From contig JAUJNT010000001.1 in assembly GCA_030448005.1 (NCBI GenBank), positions 369,626 to 414,394 of the forward strand: 44,769 bases of DNA. Reading direction: 5' to 3'. Position numbers and translations under genes: made by a program. The notes under the pieces were generated by a model that saw only the letters and a program-made list of their open reading frames with translations, did not search any database and was not told where the DNA came from. This DNA comes from Thermoleophilaceae bacterium. Lineage in GTDB: Bacteria > Actinomycetota > Thermoleophilia > Solirubrobacterales > Thermoleophilaceae. This document shows positions 35,471 through 44,769 of this stretch, one piece after another (position 1 is the stretch's first letter; each line of letters begins with the position of its first letter).

Positions 35471-35574
35471 TACGCAGCCCTCCGAGAGCAATGCGAAGGA
35501 TTCGGCATCCCTGCCGAATCCTCGAAGCATTCGGCATCCCTGCCGAATCCTTCGGGATGGACCTTCTGACCCAT
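35448..35574 (-). repeat. Palindromic element, locus D, inside a 23-bp duplication of the rpsC start
   Basis: Two perfect 23-bp direct repeats (35448-35470 and 35552-35574), each equal to the first bases of rpsC, flank two palindrome units: 35492-35523 region, GAAGGATTCGGCA..TGCCGAATCC, and 35522-35554, GAAGCATTCGGCA..TGCCGAATCCTTC. The loops are TCCC instead of the TGGA seen at other loci. Confidence 0.92.
35470..35574 (-). CDS. Leader peptide from the duplicated rpsC start
   Basis: The upstream copy of the rpsC start keeps its ATG and its own ribosome site (GGAGAAGGG). It reads [16 protein letters not shown], continues through the palindromic units (including SAGMPNPS) and stops after 34 codons with TAATG overlapping the rpsC ATG. 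It therefore forms a leader frame translationally coupled to rpsC. It may be an accident of the duplication, but the exact overlap is notable. Confidence 0.5.
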   Translation of the reverse strand: MGQKVHPEGFGRDAECFEDSAGMPNPSHCSRRAA

Positions 35575-35576
35575 GG

Positions 35577-35945
35577 CTAGCCCTTCTCCTCTGTTGTCAA
35601 GGTGATCGTCATGTGGCTGGTGCGCTTGTGGATCGGCGTCGCGCGACCCAGGGCGCGCGGGCGGAAGCGCTTGATCGTCGGCCCCTCATCCACGAACGCC
35701 CGGTCGATCTTCAGATCGTCCGGGTCCAGCTCGAAGTTGTTCTCTGCGTTGGCGATCGCCGACTCGAGCAGCTTGGAGATGTCGGTGGCGGCCGCGCGTG
35801 GGGTGTGGCGAAGGATCGCGCGAGCGTCGTCCACTCGCTTGCCGCGGATGTGGTCCATCACGAGGCGGGCCTTCCGCGGCGCGCTGCGGACGTACCTCGC
35901 CTTTGCGCGGACCTGGATGGCACCGTCGCTCTCGCGGCGCGGCAC
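35577..35945 (-). CDS. rplV: 50S ribosomal protein L22 (core; upstream part apparently frameshifted)
   Basis: The L22 core is complete in this frame: [60 protein letters not shown] and [20 protein letters not shown], for 122 residues. L22 lines the exit tunnel and assembles with 23S rRNA. The only nearby start, GTG at 35945, has no ribosome site. The normal initiation signal for this position in the operon is instead at 36324, just after rpsS, in another frame. I therefore read the gene as running from 36324 with two frameshifts. Confidence 0.9.
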   Translation of the reverse strand: MPRRESDGAIQVRAKARYVRSAPRKARLVMDHIRGKRVDDARAILRHTPRAAATDISKLLESAIANAENNFELDPDDLKIDRAFVDEGPTIKRFRPRALGRATPIHKRTSHMTITLTTEEKG

Positions 35946-36324
35946 GGGACGCGCCGACTGCTTGCGGGTGGTGGTCTCGGCGGCCCCCGGCGGCGCTTGG
36001 GCTTCGAGGCCTCCTTGGCCTCGGCCTTTGCCTTTGCGTCGGCCTGGGCCTTTGCATCTCCGTCCTCGGTGTCTTCCTCGGTGTCATCGGCTTGGCGGCC
36101 GCCCTCGCCTTGGCGGGCGCCTTCGCCCTTGACTTGGTCTTCGAAGCCGCCTGGGGATCGTCGCCTGCCTCGGTCGGGCGCTCGGTCTGATCCCCCTCGG
36201 CGGCGGTCGGCGCGTCGCCCGCCGCGGCCTCGTTTACGTCTGCCTCGGGTGCCTCCTCGGTCGGAGCGACCTCCGCGTTCTCGGGATCCTCCTTGCGCTT
36301 CTTCGGTCTCTTGGGGATCGGCAT
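35946..36324 (-). pseudogene. rplV: Frameshifted N-terminal extension of L22
   Basis: An ATG at 36324, two bases after the rpsS stop and preceded by GATGAGG, opens MPIPKRPKKRKEDPENAEV and an Ala/Glu/Lys-rich stretch to about 36090. There the protein-like composition moves to a second frame ([30 protein letters not shown]) until a run of five C on the plus strand at 35984-35988, after which it is in the L22 frame ([18 protein letters not shown]). Each shift is explained by one missing base. Restored, L22 would have about 249 residues with a 125-residue disordered extension, like S17 here. It could be sequencing error, a true mutation or recoding. Confidence 0.55.
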
Positions 36325-36326
36325 GC

Positions 36327-36605
36327 CTACCTCATCCTGACCTTGTCGCTACCTGCGTGACCGCGGAACATGCGGGTGGGCGCGAACTCGCCGAGCTTGT
36401 GCCCGACCATCGACTCGGAGACGAAGACGGGCACATGCTTGCGCCCATCGTGGACCGCGATCGTATGACCCACCATCTCCGGAAAGATCGTGGATGTACG
36501 CGACCAGGTCTTCAGCATCTGCTTGTCGCCCGACTCGTTCATGGCAACTACGCGCGCCATCAGACGCTCCTCCACCCACGGGCCCTTCTTGGAAGATCTG
36601 CTCAT
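36327..36605 (-). CDS. rpsS: 30S ribosomal protein S19
   Basis: A 92-residue S19 of the 30S head. It starts [20 protein letters not shown] and has [20 protein letters not shown] and [23 protein letters not shown] overlaps the rplB stop as ATGA. Confidence 0.98.
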   Translation of the reverse strand: MSRSSKKGPWVEERLMARVVAMNESGDKQMLKTWSRTSTIFPEMVGHTIAVHDGRKHVPVFVSESMVGHKLGEFAPTRMFRGHAGSDKVRMR

Positions 36606-37447
36606 CGGCCACCCTTCTTGCCTCGGCGCCGGCCGCGGACGATGTAGCGGTCCGAGCCCTTGTTCTTCTTGCGTGTGCGATAGCCCAACGTGGGAACGCC
36701 CCACGGGGTCACGGGATGGCGGCCGGCCGTGGTGGAACCCTCGCCTCCGCCGTGCGGGTGGTCGACGGGGTTCATCGCCGTGCCGCGGGTCTGCGGGCGA
36801 CGGCCCTTGTGCCGCGAACGCCCGGCCTTTCCGAGGTCGATGTTCTGGTGCTCGCTGTTGCCGATCGACCCGACGGTGGCGCGGCATTCCAGCCGCACCA
36901 TGCGCATCTCGCCCGAGGGCAGCCGCAGGGTGGCGTACTCACCTTCCTTCGCTACAAGTTGGATGGCCGTCCCCGCGGAGCGGCCCATCTGGCCACCGCG
37001 GCCTGCAGCCAACTCGACGTTGTGGACGGTGGTACCGGTCGGGATGCTCGCCAGGGGCAGGCAGTTGCCGACGGTGATGTCCGCCTTCTCGCCGGAGGCC
37101 ACCGTGTCGCCCACCTTGAGGCGTGCCGGGGCCAGGATGTAGGCCTTGTCGCCGTCGGAATAGTGGATGAGGGCGATGTGCGCAGTGCGGTTGGGGTCGT
37201 ACTCGATCGCCGCCACCCTGGCGGGCACACCGTCCTTGCGACGCTTGAAGTCGATCTTGCGGTACTTGCGCTTGGCGCCGCCACCCCGGTGCCGGGAGGT
37301 CACACGCCCGTGGGCGTTTCGGCCTCCGGACTTGGTGAGCCCCTCGGTGAGCGACTTCTCCGGCTCCTTCTTCGTGACCTCGGCATGGTCCGAATAGGTC
37401 GCGAACCGCCGTCCGGGGCTGGTCGGCTTGTGCTTCTTGATGGCCAT
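36602..37447 (-). CDS. rplB: 50S ribosomal protein L2
   Basis: A 281-residue L2, needed for subunit association and peptidyl transfer. It begins [20 protein letters not shown] and carries [20 protein letters not shown], the SH3-like domain and the signature [12 protein letters not shown] with the functional His. The ATG overlaps the rplW stop as TGATG. Confidence 0.98.
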   Translation of the reverse strand: MAIKKHKPTSPGRRFATYSDHAEVTKKEPEKSLTEGLTKSGGRNAHGRVTSRHRGGGAKRKYRKIDFKRRKDGVPARVAAIEYDPNRTAHIALIHYSDGDKAYILAPARLKVGDTVASGEKADITVGNCLPLASIPTGTTVHNVELAAGRGGQMGRSAGTAIQLVAKEGEYATLRLPSGEMRMVRLECRATVGSIGNSEHQNIDLGKAGRSRHKGRRPQTRGTAMNPVDHPHGGGEGSTTAGRHPVTPWGVPTLGYRTRKKNKGSDRYIVRGRRRGKKGGR

Positions 37448-37740
37448 CAGTCGATCTCCTGACCTTCGAAGAGCTCGATGGTGTCGTCCGGATGGAGCGT
37501 CACGACCGCCTTCTTCCACTGGCGCCGCTTGCCGGAGTGGATGCCGCGGCGCTTCGGCTTGGGTTTCACGTTCACGGTGCGCACGCCGAGCACCCGGACC
37601 CCGAAGATCTCCTCGATGGCCTGGCGGACCTGCGTCTTGTTGGCTCCGTCGAGGACGCGGAAGGTGTACTTGTTGGCCGCCAGCAGGGCATAGCTCTTCT
37701 CCGAGATGACCGGTCGGATGACGACGCTGCGGGCGTTCAT
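37447..37740 (-). CDS. rplW: 50S ribosomal protein L23
   Basis: A 97-residue L23 at the exit tunnel. It has [40 protein letters not shown] and [20 protein letters not shown]. It overlaps rplD by ATGA. Confidence 0.98.
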   Translation of the reverse strand: MNARSVVIRPVISEKSYALLAANKYTFRVLDGANKTQVRQAIEEIFGVRVLGVRTVNVKPKPKRRGIHSGKRRQWKKAVVTLHPDDTIELFEGQEID

Positions 37741-38414
37741 GCCGCCTCCTCCTGATCCGTGGCGGCGTCGCTTCCGGCGGCGCGCCCCCCTGGCACGGCG
37801 GCGAGTGCCGCCAACTCGTCGAAGGCCCCCGGGGAGGCCACGAGACGGGCAGCGCCGACCACGTCCGCCACACCGACGTCCGCGGCGCGCAGCACCCTCG
37901 CTGAGGGCAGGTTGCGGAAGGAGAGCGCCGCCATCTCCTCGCCCTCGACGAGCACCACTAGGACGTGTCCGCCCTTCCCGAAGTCCTCGAGCGCCTCGGC
38001 GGCCTGCCTGGTGGAAGGCTCGGAGAACGCGTCGGCGCCCAGAGCCGCCAGGGAACCGCGCTGGGCATGCATCGAGAGCGCCGCACGCAGCGCGCGGCGG
38101 CGCTCCTTGCGGTTGACCTTCACCGTGTACCCGCGCGGCCTGGGACCGAACGCCACGCCCCCGCCGGTGCGCTGAGGGCTGGAGAGGGCGCCAACTCGGG
38201 CACGGCCCGTCCCTTTCTGCCGCCATGCCTTCGCGCCGGTCATGGCCACCTGACCACGGGTCAGGGTCGACGCCGTTCCGCGCCTGCGCGCGTTCAGCTC
38301 GGCTGTCACCGCCCGATGCACGAGCGGCTCGTGGAATGGCTCTCCGAAGACGGCCTCGTCGAGCTTGACGTCGCCGCTCTTCTTGCCGAGGTAGGAGGCC
38401 CTTGGCGCGGCCAT
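37737..38414 (-). CDS. rplD: 50S ribosomal protein L4
   Basis: A 225-residue L4, tunnel-constriction protein. The loop [20 protein letters not shown] and [20 protein letters not shown] are diagnostic, and the C-terminal domain includes [19 protein letters not shown]. It ends in a short acidic Ala-rich tail. Confidence 0.98.
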   Translation of the reverse strand: MAAPRASYLGKKSGDVKLDEAVFGEPFHEPLVHRAVTAELNARRRGTASTLTRGQVAMTGAKAWRQKGTGRARVGALSSPQRTGGGVAFGPRPRGYTVKVNRKERRRALRAALSMHAQRGSLAALGADAFSEPSTRQAAEALEDFGKGGHVLVVLVEGEEMAALSFRNLPSARVLRAADVGVADVVGAARLVASPGAFDELAALAAVPGGRAAGSDAATDQEEAA

Positions 38415-39047
38415 CTAGGCGTGCCTCCCGTCGGTCCGGATCTCGACGATCGAGCCCCTCGGACCAGGCACGGATCCACGCAGGAAGATCAGGTTGTCCT
38501 CGGCGCGTACGTCCACGATCTCGAGGCCCTTCTGGGTGACCCGCTCGTTGCCCATCTGGCCGGGGCCCTTCATGCCCTTGAACACGCGGGAGGGCGTGGC
38601 CGACTGGCCGATCGAGCCCGGCGCGCGGACGTTGTGCGAGCCGTGGGAGACAGGCCCTCGGGAGAAGTTGTGTCGCTTGATCGTTCCCTGGAAGCCCTTG
38701 CCCTTCGAGGTGCCGGAAACCTTTACCCGGTCGCCCTTCTCGAACATGTCGCCGACGTTCAGCTCCTTGCCGACCTCGAGCTCTCCCCCCTCATCACGAA
38801 ACTCCGCGAGGCGGCGAAGCGGCGGCGCGTCGGCCACCTTGAGGTGCCCGAGCTGCCCCTTGGTGAGGCTCTTCTCGCTGGCCTCCCCGAAGCCGAGCTG
38901 CACGGCGTCGTAGCCGTCACGGTCCTTGCGGCGGATGGCCGTGACGAAACACGGACCGGCCTCGACCACGGTCACGCGCTCGACGTGGCCGTCATCGGGA
39001 TCGAAGACCTGGGTCATCCCGAGCTTGCGCCCGAGTAGCGCTCCCAT
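38415..39047 (-). CDS. rplC: 50S ribosomal protein L3
   Basis: A 210-residue L3. It begins MGALLGRKLGMTQVFDPDDG and carries the signature GTIKRHNFSRGPVSHGSHNV followed by SIGQSATPSRVFKGMKGPGQ. A 167-base gap separates it from rpsJ. That gap holds no gene but contains a perfect 8-bp palindrome (CGCGTGCG/CGCACGCG, 39143-39160). Confidence 0.98.
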   Translation of the reverse strand: MGALLGRKLGMTQVFDPDDGHVERVTVVEAGPCFVTAIRRKDRDGYDAVQLGFGEASEKSLTKGQLGHLKVADAPPLRRLAEFRDEGGELEVGKELNVGDMFEKGDRVKVSGTSKGKGFQGTIKRHNFSRGPVSHGSHNVRAPGSIGQSATPSRVFKGMKGPGQMGNERVTQKGLEIVDVRAEDNLIFLRGSVPGPRGSIVEIRTDGRHA

Positions 39048-39214
39048 CAGTTGAGCCCTCGAACGACCCCGAAAACCGAGCTATCCAAGGAAGCAGGATC
39101 GCCGCTGTATACGGCTTGCGCCGTCGACAGCGGACGACCGTACGCGTGCGCACGCACGCGAGCGACCGATGACGCCGGAGAGCGAAGGTTTGCAGGGGTT
39201 GCCATGGGGGAGGC

Positions 39215-39538
39215 CTAAATCAGCTGGATTTGGATGTCGACGCCCGCAGGCAGGTGATCGAGTCGCTGGAGCGAGTCGACAGTCTTCGGCGTGGGCTGAA
39301 GGATGTCGATCAGCCGCTTGTGCGTACGGATCTCGAAGTGCTCGCGCGAGTCCTTGTCCTTGAACGGACTGCGGATGACCACGTAGACGTTCTTCTCCGT
39401 CGGAAGCGGGACCGGCCCGGACACGGTCGCGCCGGTCCGCTGGGCTGTTTCGACGATCTCGCGGGCCGCCGTCTCGATCGCCGAGTGGTCGTACGCCTTG
39501 AGCCGGATTCGGATCTTGTTTTGTGTGAGTGTGGCCAT
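39215..39538 (-). CDS. rpsJ: 30S ribosomal protein S10 (NusE)
   Basis: A 107-residue S10, also the NusE antitermination factor. It has [40 protein letters not shown] and [19 protein letters not shown]. The ATG at 39538 precedes the conserved protein by six residues; the longer upstream frame has no support. The ribosome site is weak (GAG). Confidence 0.98.
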   Translation of the reverse strand: MATLTQNKIRIRLKAYDHSAIETAAREIVETAQRTGATVSGPVPLPTEKNVYVVIRSPFKDKDSREHFEIRTHKRLIDILQPTPKTVDSLQRLDHLPAGVDIQIQLI

Positions 39539-39596
39539 GGTGTGGCTCGAAATCATGCGAACGATTCCGCATCGTGCTGAACCGTTGCCGTGCGGA

Positions 39597-39627
39597 CGGC
39601 GGGCCCGATGGTCGTCGGAGCCCGCCG
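39597..39627 (-). terminator. Second hairpin in the tuf-rpsJ gap
   Basis: CGGCGGGC and GCCCGCCG form an 8-bp stem with a 15-base loop, following the stronger hairpin after tuf. Confidence 0.4.
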
Positions 39628-39636
39628 CCGGGGGGT

Positions 39637-39659
39637 ACCCGGGGGGTGTCCCCCCGGGT
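39637..39659 (-). terminator. Hairpin two bases after the tuf stop
   Basis: ACCCGGGGGG and CCCCCCGGGT form a perfect 10-bp stem with a three-base loop directly after the tuf stop codon. It would terminate or attenuate transcription between tuf and the S10 operon, or protect the tuf mRNA end. No U-tract. Confidence 0.65.
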
Positions 39660-39661
39660 GT

Positions 39662-40849
<1,188 letters not shown>

Positions 40850-40934
40850 TGGGGTGCTCCTTTCGAAAACTCTTGGAGGCGGCCTGTCGCACTGGGCGAA
40901 GGCGAACCTCGGAAACATACTCCTTTGAATTCTT

Positions 40935-41054
40935 GAAGGATTTGGCACGGAAGCCGAATCCTTCGCGCTCCTCTGAAGGATTTGGCACGGAAGCCGAATC
41001 CTTCGCGCTCCTCTGAAGGATTCGGCATGGAAGCCGAATCCTTCGCGCTCCTAT
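40935..41054 (-). repeat. Palindromic element, locus E (three 40-bp tandem units) between fusA and tuf
   Basis: Units start at 40935, 40975 and 41015 with an exact 40-bp period. Each is a 12-bp stem (GAAGGATT(T/C)GGC / GCCGAATCCTTC, loop ACGGAA or ATGGAA) followed by GCGCTCCT. The unit nearest fusA is perfectly paired. The array occupies most of the 207-base gap. Confidence 0.95.
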
Positions 41055-41056
41055 CC

Positions 41057-43195
41057 CTACGCTGCCGCCGAGCCCCGCTCCCCGGTGCCGTCCTCCACGA
41101 TCTCCGCGGCGATGCTGGCCGGAACTTCCTCGTACCGGTCGAACTGCATCGAGTAGTTGGCGCGGCCCTGGGTGTTGGACCGCAGGTCCGTGGCGTAACC
41201 GAACATCGACGACAGCGGCACGCTTGCCTGGACGGCGATCGCGTTGCCGCGGGGCTCCTGGGTCTCCACCCGGCCGCGGCGGCTCGACAGGTCACCGATC
41301 ACCGTGCCCACGTAGTCCTCTGGAGTGGTCACCTCGACCGCCATGATCGGCTCGAGCAGCACGGGCTTCGCGCGGCGCGCGGCCTCCTTGGCCGCCAGCG
41401 AGCCCGCGACCTTGAAGGCGATCTCCGAGGAATCGGTGTCGTGGTACTTGCCGTCGGTGAGCGTCACGCGGACGTCAACCATCGGGAAGCCCGCCTTTAC
41501 GCCCGACTCGAGCGCCTCCTCCACGCCCTTCTCGACGGCGGGGATGAACTCGGAGGGCACCGACCCGCCCTTGATCTTGTTGACGAAGTCGAACCCTTCG
41601 CCGGGCGCGGGCTCCATGTTGATGTAGACGACCCCGTACTGACCCGAGCCGCCCGTCTGACGGATGAACTTTCCCTCGATCTTCGTCGCCTCGCCCCGCA
41701 CGGTCTCCCGGTAGGCGACCTGTGGCCGGCCCACGCCTGCCTCGACGTTGAACTCGCGCTTCATGCGGTCGACGATCACCTCCAGGTGGAGCTCGCCCAT
41801 GCCGGAGATCACGGTCTGGCCGGTCTCCTCATCGGTGCGGATGTGGAAAGTGGGGTCCTCCTCGCCAAGCCTCGAGAGGGCCACTCCCATCTTCTCCTGG
41901 TCGGCCTTTGTCTTGGGCTCGATCGAGACATGCACGACCGGGTCCGGAAACGAGATCGTCTCGAGCCGGATCGGCGCGTCCGGGGCGCACAGGGTGTCGC
42001 CGGTGGAGGTCTGCTTGAGGCCCACGCCGGCGGCGATATCGCCCGCGTAGATGGTCTCTTCCTCCTCGCGATGGTTGGCGTGCATCATCAGGATGCGGCC
42101 CACGCGCTCGGTCCGGCCGGTGGAGGCGTTGAGTATGCGCCCGCCCGCGTCAAGCGAGCCGGAGTAGACGCGGAAGTAGGTGAGCTTGCCGACGAAGGGA
42201 TCCGACATGACCTTGAAGGCAAGCGCGGAGAACGGCGCCTCGTCGGAGGCCTCGCGAACCGCCTCGTGCTCCTCATCCCCGGAGCCCTTCGCCGGAGGCT
42301 CGAGCCCCATCATCGGAGGGACGTCCAGCGGGCTCGGCAGGTAATCGACCACTGCGTTCAGCAGCGGCTGAACGCCCTTGTTCTTGAAGGAGGATCCGCA
42401 CATGACCGGAAAGATCGAGATGTCGAGCGTGGCCTTGCGGATGTCCTCCCGCAGCCGGTCGGGCTCGATGGGCTTGTCCTCGAGGTAGTCCTCCATCAAC
42501 TGCTCGTCGTAATCGGCGAGCGCCTCGACCAGATGCGTGCGTGCCTCCCCGGCCGCGTCCACCATGCTTCCGGGGATCTCCTCCTCGCCCCAGTCCTGCC
42601 CGAGGTCGTCCTTGTAGACCACGGCCTTCATGGTCACGAGGTCCACCACGCCCTGAAACTCGCCCTCTGCTCCGATCGGGAGCTGGATCGGGATCGCCAT
42701 GCCGGCGCCCTCGGTCCTGCCGTCCGCCCCCAGGCGGTCCTTCATCGTCTCGACCGAACGGTCGAAGTCGGCCCCGATGCGGTCCATCTTGTTTATGTAG
42801 GCGATCCGAGGCACCCGGTACTTGTCGGCCTGGCGCCAGACGGTCTCGGACTGCGGCTCCACGCCGGCGACCGAGTCGAACAGCGCGATCGCGCCGTCGA
42901 GGACGCGTAGGGAGCGCTCCACCTCGACGGTGAAGTCGACGTGTCCCGGCGTGTCGATGATGTTGATGCGGTGCCCGTTCCACGAGGCCGTTGTGGCGGC
43001 AGAGGTGATGGTGATGCCGCGCTCCTGCTCCTGCGCCATCCAGTCCATGACCGCCGCGCCCTCGTGAACCTCGCCCATCTTGTGGGTGCGCCCCGTGTAG
43101 AAGAGGATCCGCTCGGTCGTGGTCGTCTTGCCCGCATCGATGTGGGCCATGATCCCGATATTGCGGGTTTTCTCGAGTGAAACCTTGCGTGGCAT
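41057..43195 (-). CDS. fusA: Elongation factor G
   Basis: A 712-residue EF-G, the translocation GTPase. The P-loop is [15 protein letters not shown], switch [18 protein letters not shown], and [10 protein letters not shown] the base-specific motif. Domain IV includes the tip region and [20 protein letters not shown], and domain V ends with [20 protein letters not shown]. The ATG at 43195 is set by [20 protein letters not shown]. rpsL and rpsG, its usual upstream partners, are absent. A terminator-like hairpin with six U residues lies in its leader. Confidence 0.98.
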   Translation of the reverse strand: MPRKVSLEKTRNIGIMAHIDAGKTTTTERILFYTGRTHKMGEVHEGAAVMDWMAQEQERGITITSAATTASWNGHRINIIDTPGHVDFTVEVERSLRVLDGAIALFDSVAGVEPQSETVWRQADKYRVPRIAYINKMDRIGADFDRSVETMKDRLGADGRTEGAGMAIPIQLPIGAEGEFQGVVDLVTMKAVVYKDDLGQDWGEEEIPGSMVDAAGEARTHLVEALADYDEQLMEDYLEDKPIEPDRLREDIRKATLDISIFPVMCGSSFKNKGVQPLLNAVVDYLPSPLDVPPMMGLEPPAKGSGDEEHEAVREASDEAPFSALAFKVMSDPFVGKLTYFRVYSGSLDAGGRILNASTGRTERVGRILMMHANHREEEETIYAGDIAAGVGLKQTSTGDTLCAPDAPIRLETISFPDPVVHVSIEPKTKADQEKMGVALSRLGEEDPTFHIRTDEETGQTVISGMGELHLEVIVDRMKREFNVEAGVGRPQVAYRETVRGEATKIEGKFIRQTGGSGQYGVVYINMEPAPGEGFDFVNKIKGGSVPSEFIPAVEKGVEEALESGVKAGFPMVDVRVTLTDGKYHDTDSSEIAFKVAGSLAAKEAARRAKPVLLEPIMAVEVTTPEDYVGTVIGDLSSRRGRVETQEPRGNAIAVQASVPLSSMFGYATDLRSNTQGRANYSMQFDRYEEVPASIAAEIVEDGTGERGSAAA

Positions 43196-43226
43196 GAGGG
43201 ATCCTGAGTCGTCTGTGTCCGGGCAG

Positions 43227-43247
43227 AAAAAAGGCCCGTAGCGGGCC
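43227..43247 (-). terminator. Terminator/attenuator in the fusA leader
   Basis: On the minus strand GGCCCG, CTA, CGGGCC followed by six T: a canonical Rho-independent terminator 32 bases before the fusA ATG. No minus-strand gene lies upstream for it to terminate, so it probably acts as an attenuator. A compound hairpin (43321-43353) and a possible -10 box TACCAT (43399-43394) lie further up. The 269-base stretch 43196-43464 otherwise holds nothing. Confidence 0.6.
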
Positions 43248-43464
43248 CTAGGCTTCTTGGAGCAAGCAGTGTCGCCCGGGCGAGGTCTATGCGGTGGGTA
43301 TCTCCATCGGAGGATCGAATGCCCGGGACGCGATGAGAGGTCGCGCACCGGGCGATGCTCCTGGCGCAGATGCCGCGCCGAGAGCGATTGGCGATGGTAG
43401 CAGAGGAGGGGCGACATTCCCGCTTCGGATCTGGGATACCGGTACTGCGGATACGCTTGCGGGC

Positions 43465-43995
43465 ATGCGCGGTTCAGGCACGACCCGCGCCGGGGCAGAA
43501 CGGGGCGCTGCCGGTGGGCGCCTCCCGGCCCTGACACTCGCCCTAGGCCTGCTTGGCAGCGTCCTGCTGGTGTCAGCGGAGCTCTCCCCGATCGCGTCGG
43601 TGGAGATTCCGGGGCGCACCTGCCGCGAGGTGGCGGACCTGAGAGCCGTGGACCGCTGCGAGCTGAGCGGGTTCGAGCGCCACGGCGGGGCGCTCTTCCT
43701 GCTCGGTGCCTTCGCCGCCCTCATGGCTGTCGTAGCCGGCCGTGGGCGCAGCACGCCCGCCGCCGCGGCGCTGATCGCCGTTTCCCTCCTCACACTTGCC
43801 CTCGCCCTGCTCGGGGATCTTCCCGAAACCAACGAGGTGGGCGCGATAGGAGTCACCTACGAGGGCGCCACCGGAAAGGCCGGCCCAGGGCTCCTCCTCG
43901 AGATAGCCGCGGGCCTGCTGCTGGCGTGTGCGGGCGGTCTCGGCCTCAGTACCCGCCCGACGGCGTCCCGAAGAGCTGCCCGCGACCATCCGTGA
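43465..43995 (+). CDS. Small four-span membrane protein
   Basis: A 176-residue protein with four predicted membrane segments: [56 protein letters not shown] and [19 protein letters not shown]. The loop between the first and second has two Cys ([18 protein letters not shown]) that could form an extracytoplasmic disulfide. No family is recognised. The ATG at 43465 fits best; the frame upstream is low-complexity. Its 3' end overlaps the convergent gene by 50 bases. Confidence 0.7.
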   Translation: MRGSGTTRAGAERGAAGGRLPALTLALGLLGSVLLVSAELSPIASVEIPGRTCREVADLRAVDRCELSGFERHGGALFLLGAFAALMAVVAGRGRSTPAAAALIAVSLLTLALALLGDLPETNEVGAIGVTYEGATGKAGPGLLLEIAAGLLLACAGGLGLSTRPTASRRAARDHP

Positions 43996-44647
43996 GCGTC
44001 TCACCGGACTCGCCGTCCGCGCTGTAGGCGGCCAGGCCGGCCCGCTCGGCCTCCTCCAGCTGGTGGACCGCCCGCTCGAAGTCGTCGAAGCGGCGGAAGG
44101 GGCGCAGCCACGCCCAGCCATGACGGCCCTCGAGCTCCTCGGTGCGATCGCTCTCTCCGGTGTCCGGGCGCTCCTGCGCGGACCGCCCGCGCAGGGCCTT
44201 CGCGCGCTCCGCGGCGCAGCTGCGCTCCTTGGAGGCCATGTGCGCCGCGATGGCGGCCTTCAGGTCGGCCGGGGGCGGTGTCTCGACGATGTCCGCCTCC
44301 CTGGGGAGGGATAGGTTCGAGACCGCGGCGGTCAGGTCGACCGGCTTGTCGGTCTCCATCGCGATGCTGGCCTCGAGCATCGTGCGCAAGGTGTGTATCT
44401 CGTGCCTCGTGGCGGGGCGGGAGAACCTCACGCCGGCGTAGGCGTCCCAGGCGCGGGCGAACGGCTTGCCGGTCACCTTGGACGAGCCCACGGAAGCCGC
44501 CATCATGGGACAGCGGCCGCCACGGACGTTGCCGTCGGCCCCGACGATGATGTTGTTGGTCTCGAGTCCCTTCAACATGTTCTGGCGCGTCCCGAGGGGA
44601 AGACGGTCCACCGCTGCTCTCAGGTCCTGCGCCCGCTGTCGCTTCAT
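43946..44647 (-). CDS. Conserved hypothetical protein
   Basis: A 233-residue soluble protein of unrecognised family. The N-terminal part is well-structured (LPLGTRQNMLKGLETNNIIV, GGRCPMMAASVGSSKV, FARAWDAYAGVRFSRPATRH, IHTLRTMLEASI). The centre is charged (AAHMASKERSCAAERAKALR), and the C-terminus has WAWLRPFRRFDDFERAVHQL. No signal peptide, membrane span or catalytic motif is evident. It is convergent and overlapping with the membrane protein gene. Confidence 0.7.
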   Translation of the reverse strand: MKRQRAQDLRAAVDRLPLGTRQNMLKGLETNNIIVGADGNVRGGRCPMMAASVGSSKVTGKPFARAWDAYAGVRFSRPATRHEIHTLRTMLEASIAMETDKPVDLTAAVSNLSLPREADIVETPPPADLKAAIAAHMASKERSCAAERAKALRGRSAQERPDTGESDRTEELEGRHGWAWLRPFRRFDDFERAVHQLEEAERAGLAAYSADGESGETLTDGRGQLFGTPSGGY

Positions 44648-44739
44648 TTCGTCTAGCCCGCCTTGGATCGCCGTCGAGTACGCGCCGCAGGCTAGGGGGC
44701 GACGTCGCCACTCGCAAGAGAACCCCTGCTACTGACGGG

Positions 44740-44760
44740 AAACTTGCAGCAGGCAAGTTT
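44740..44760. terminator. Hairpin at the window edge
   Basis: AAACTTGC and GCAAGTTT form a perfect 8-bp stem around AGCAG. It is symmetrical; on the plus strand it ends in four T. It lies upstream of the 43946-44647 gene and may belong to a gene outside the window or be an operator. Confidence 0.4.
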
Positions 44761-44769
44761 TGGTGCAGC

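Noticed and set aside
40935-41054. CRISPR-like regular array
   Set aside because: The whole 40-bp unit is repeated, including the would-be spacer; units are self-complementary and no cas genes are present.
40982-42910. A 642-codon plus-strand open frame opposite fusA
   Set aside because: It is a GC-rich antisense shadow; the opposite strand is an unmistakable EF-G and the plus-strand translation is His/Arg/Leu/Val-rich without motifs.

Overview
The window is about 44.8 kb of GC-rich DNA from what is most likely a member of the Actinomycetota. A position in Thermoleophilia/Solirubrobacterales is my inference from gene content and protein style; there is no rRNA here to confirm it. Features that point this way are GTG/TTG starts, leaderless promoters, zinc-type S14/S4/L36, CsbD and DUF3618 stress proteins, ferritin-like secreted proteins and a bacterial topoisomerase IB. 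No tRNA, rRNA, CRISPR array or transposase gene was found.

Bases 1-11,500 are a stress/accessory region. It holds short-chain dehydrogenases, CsbD, a zinc-ribbon protein, an RsbW-like ATPase, membrane-anchored helical proteins, a DUF72 protein, a housekeeping-type sigma factor, two ferritin-like proteins, a HAD phosphatase, several small acidic or proline-rich proteins and a SigB/SigF-type sigma factor. Sites of the form GTTT-N13..15-GGGTA precede many of these genes. In five cases the -10 box ends exactly nine bases before the start codon, which implies leaderless transcripts. I read this as a local SigB regulon with an autoregulated sigma gene.

Bases 11,500-22,500 carry topoisomerase IB, a small HTH-like protein, an acyl-CoA synthetase, a patatin-like lipase, a PBP4-type carboxypeptidase and a minus-strand run surE-ligA, truA and a methyltransferase. 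That run continues directly from the ribosomal cluster.

Bases 22,500-43,200 are one long minus-strand translation cluster. In transcription order it reads fusA, tuf, rpsJ, rplC, rplD, rplW, rplB, rpsS, rplV, rpsC, rplP, rpmC, rpsQ, rplN, rplX, rplE, rpsN, rpsH, rplF, rplR, rpsE, rpmD, rplO, secY, adk, map, rpmJ, rpsM, rpsK, rpsD, rpoA, rplQ. Most junctions overlap as ATGA or TGATG. infA is missing from its usual place, and rpsL-rpsG do not precede fusA.

The most unusual signal lies inside this cluster. A family of palindromes (GAAGGATTCGGC, six-base loop, GCCGAATCCTTC) is present as ten units at five gene junctions. At two of them the units form short open frames that start and stop so as to couple translation of the flanking ribosomal genes. 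At rpsC the repeat sits between two perfect 23-bp copies of the start of rpsC. A separate 367-bp element bounded by roughly 88-bp inverted repeats separates secY from adk. rplV appears to have a long N-terminal extension broken by two frameshifts. Several other ribosomal proteins (L5, S17, S3) carry long low-complexity tails.
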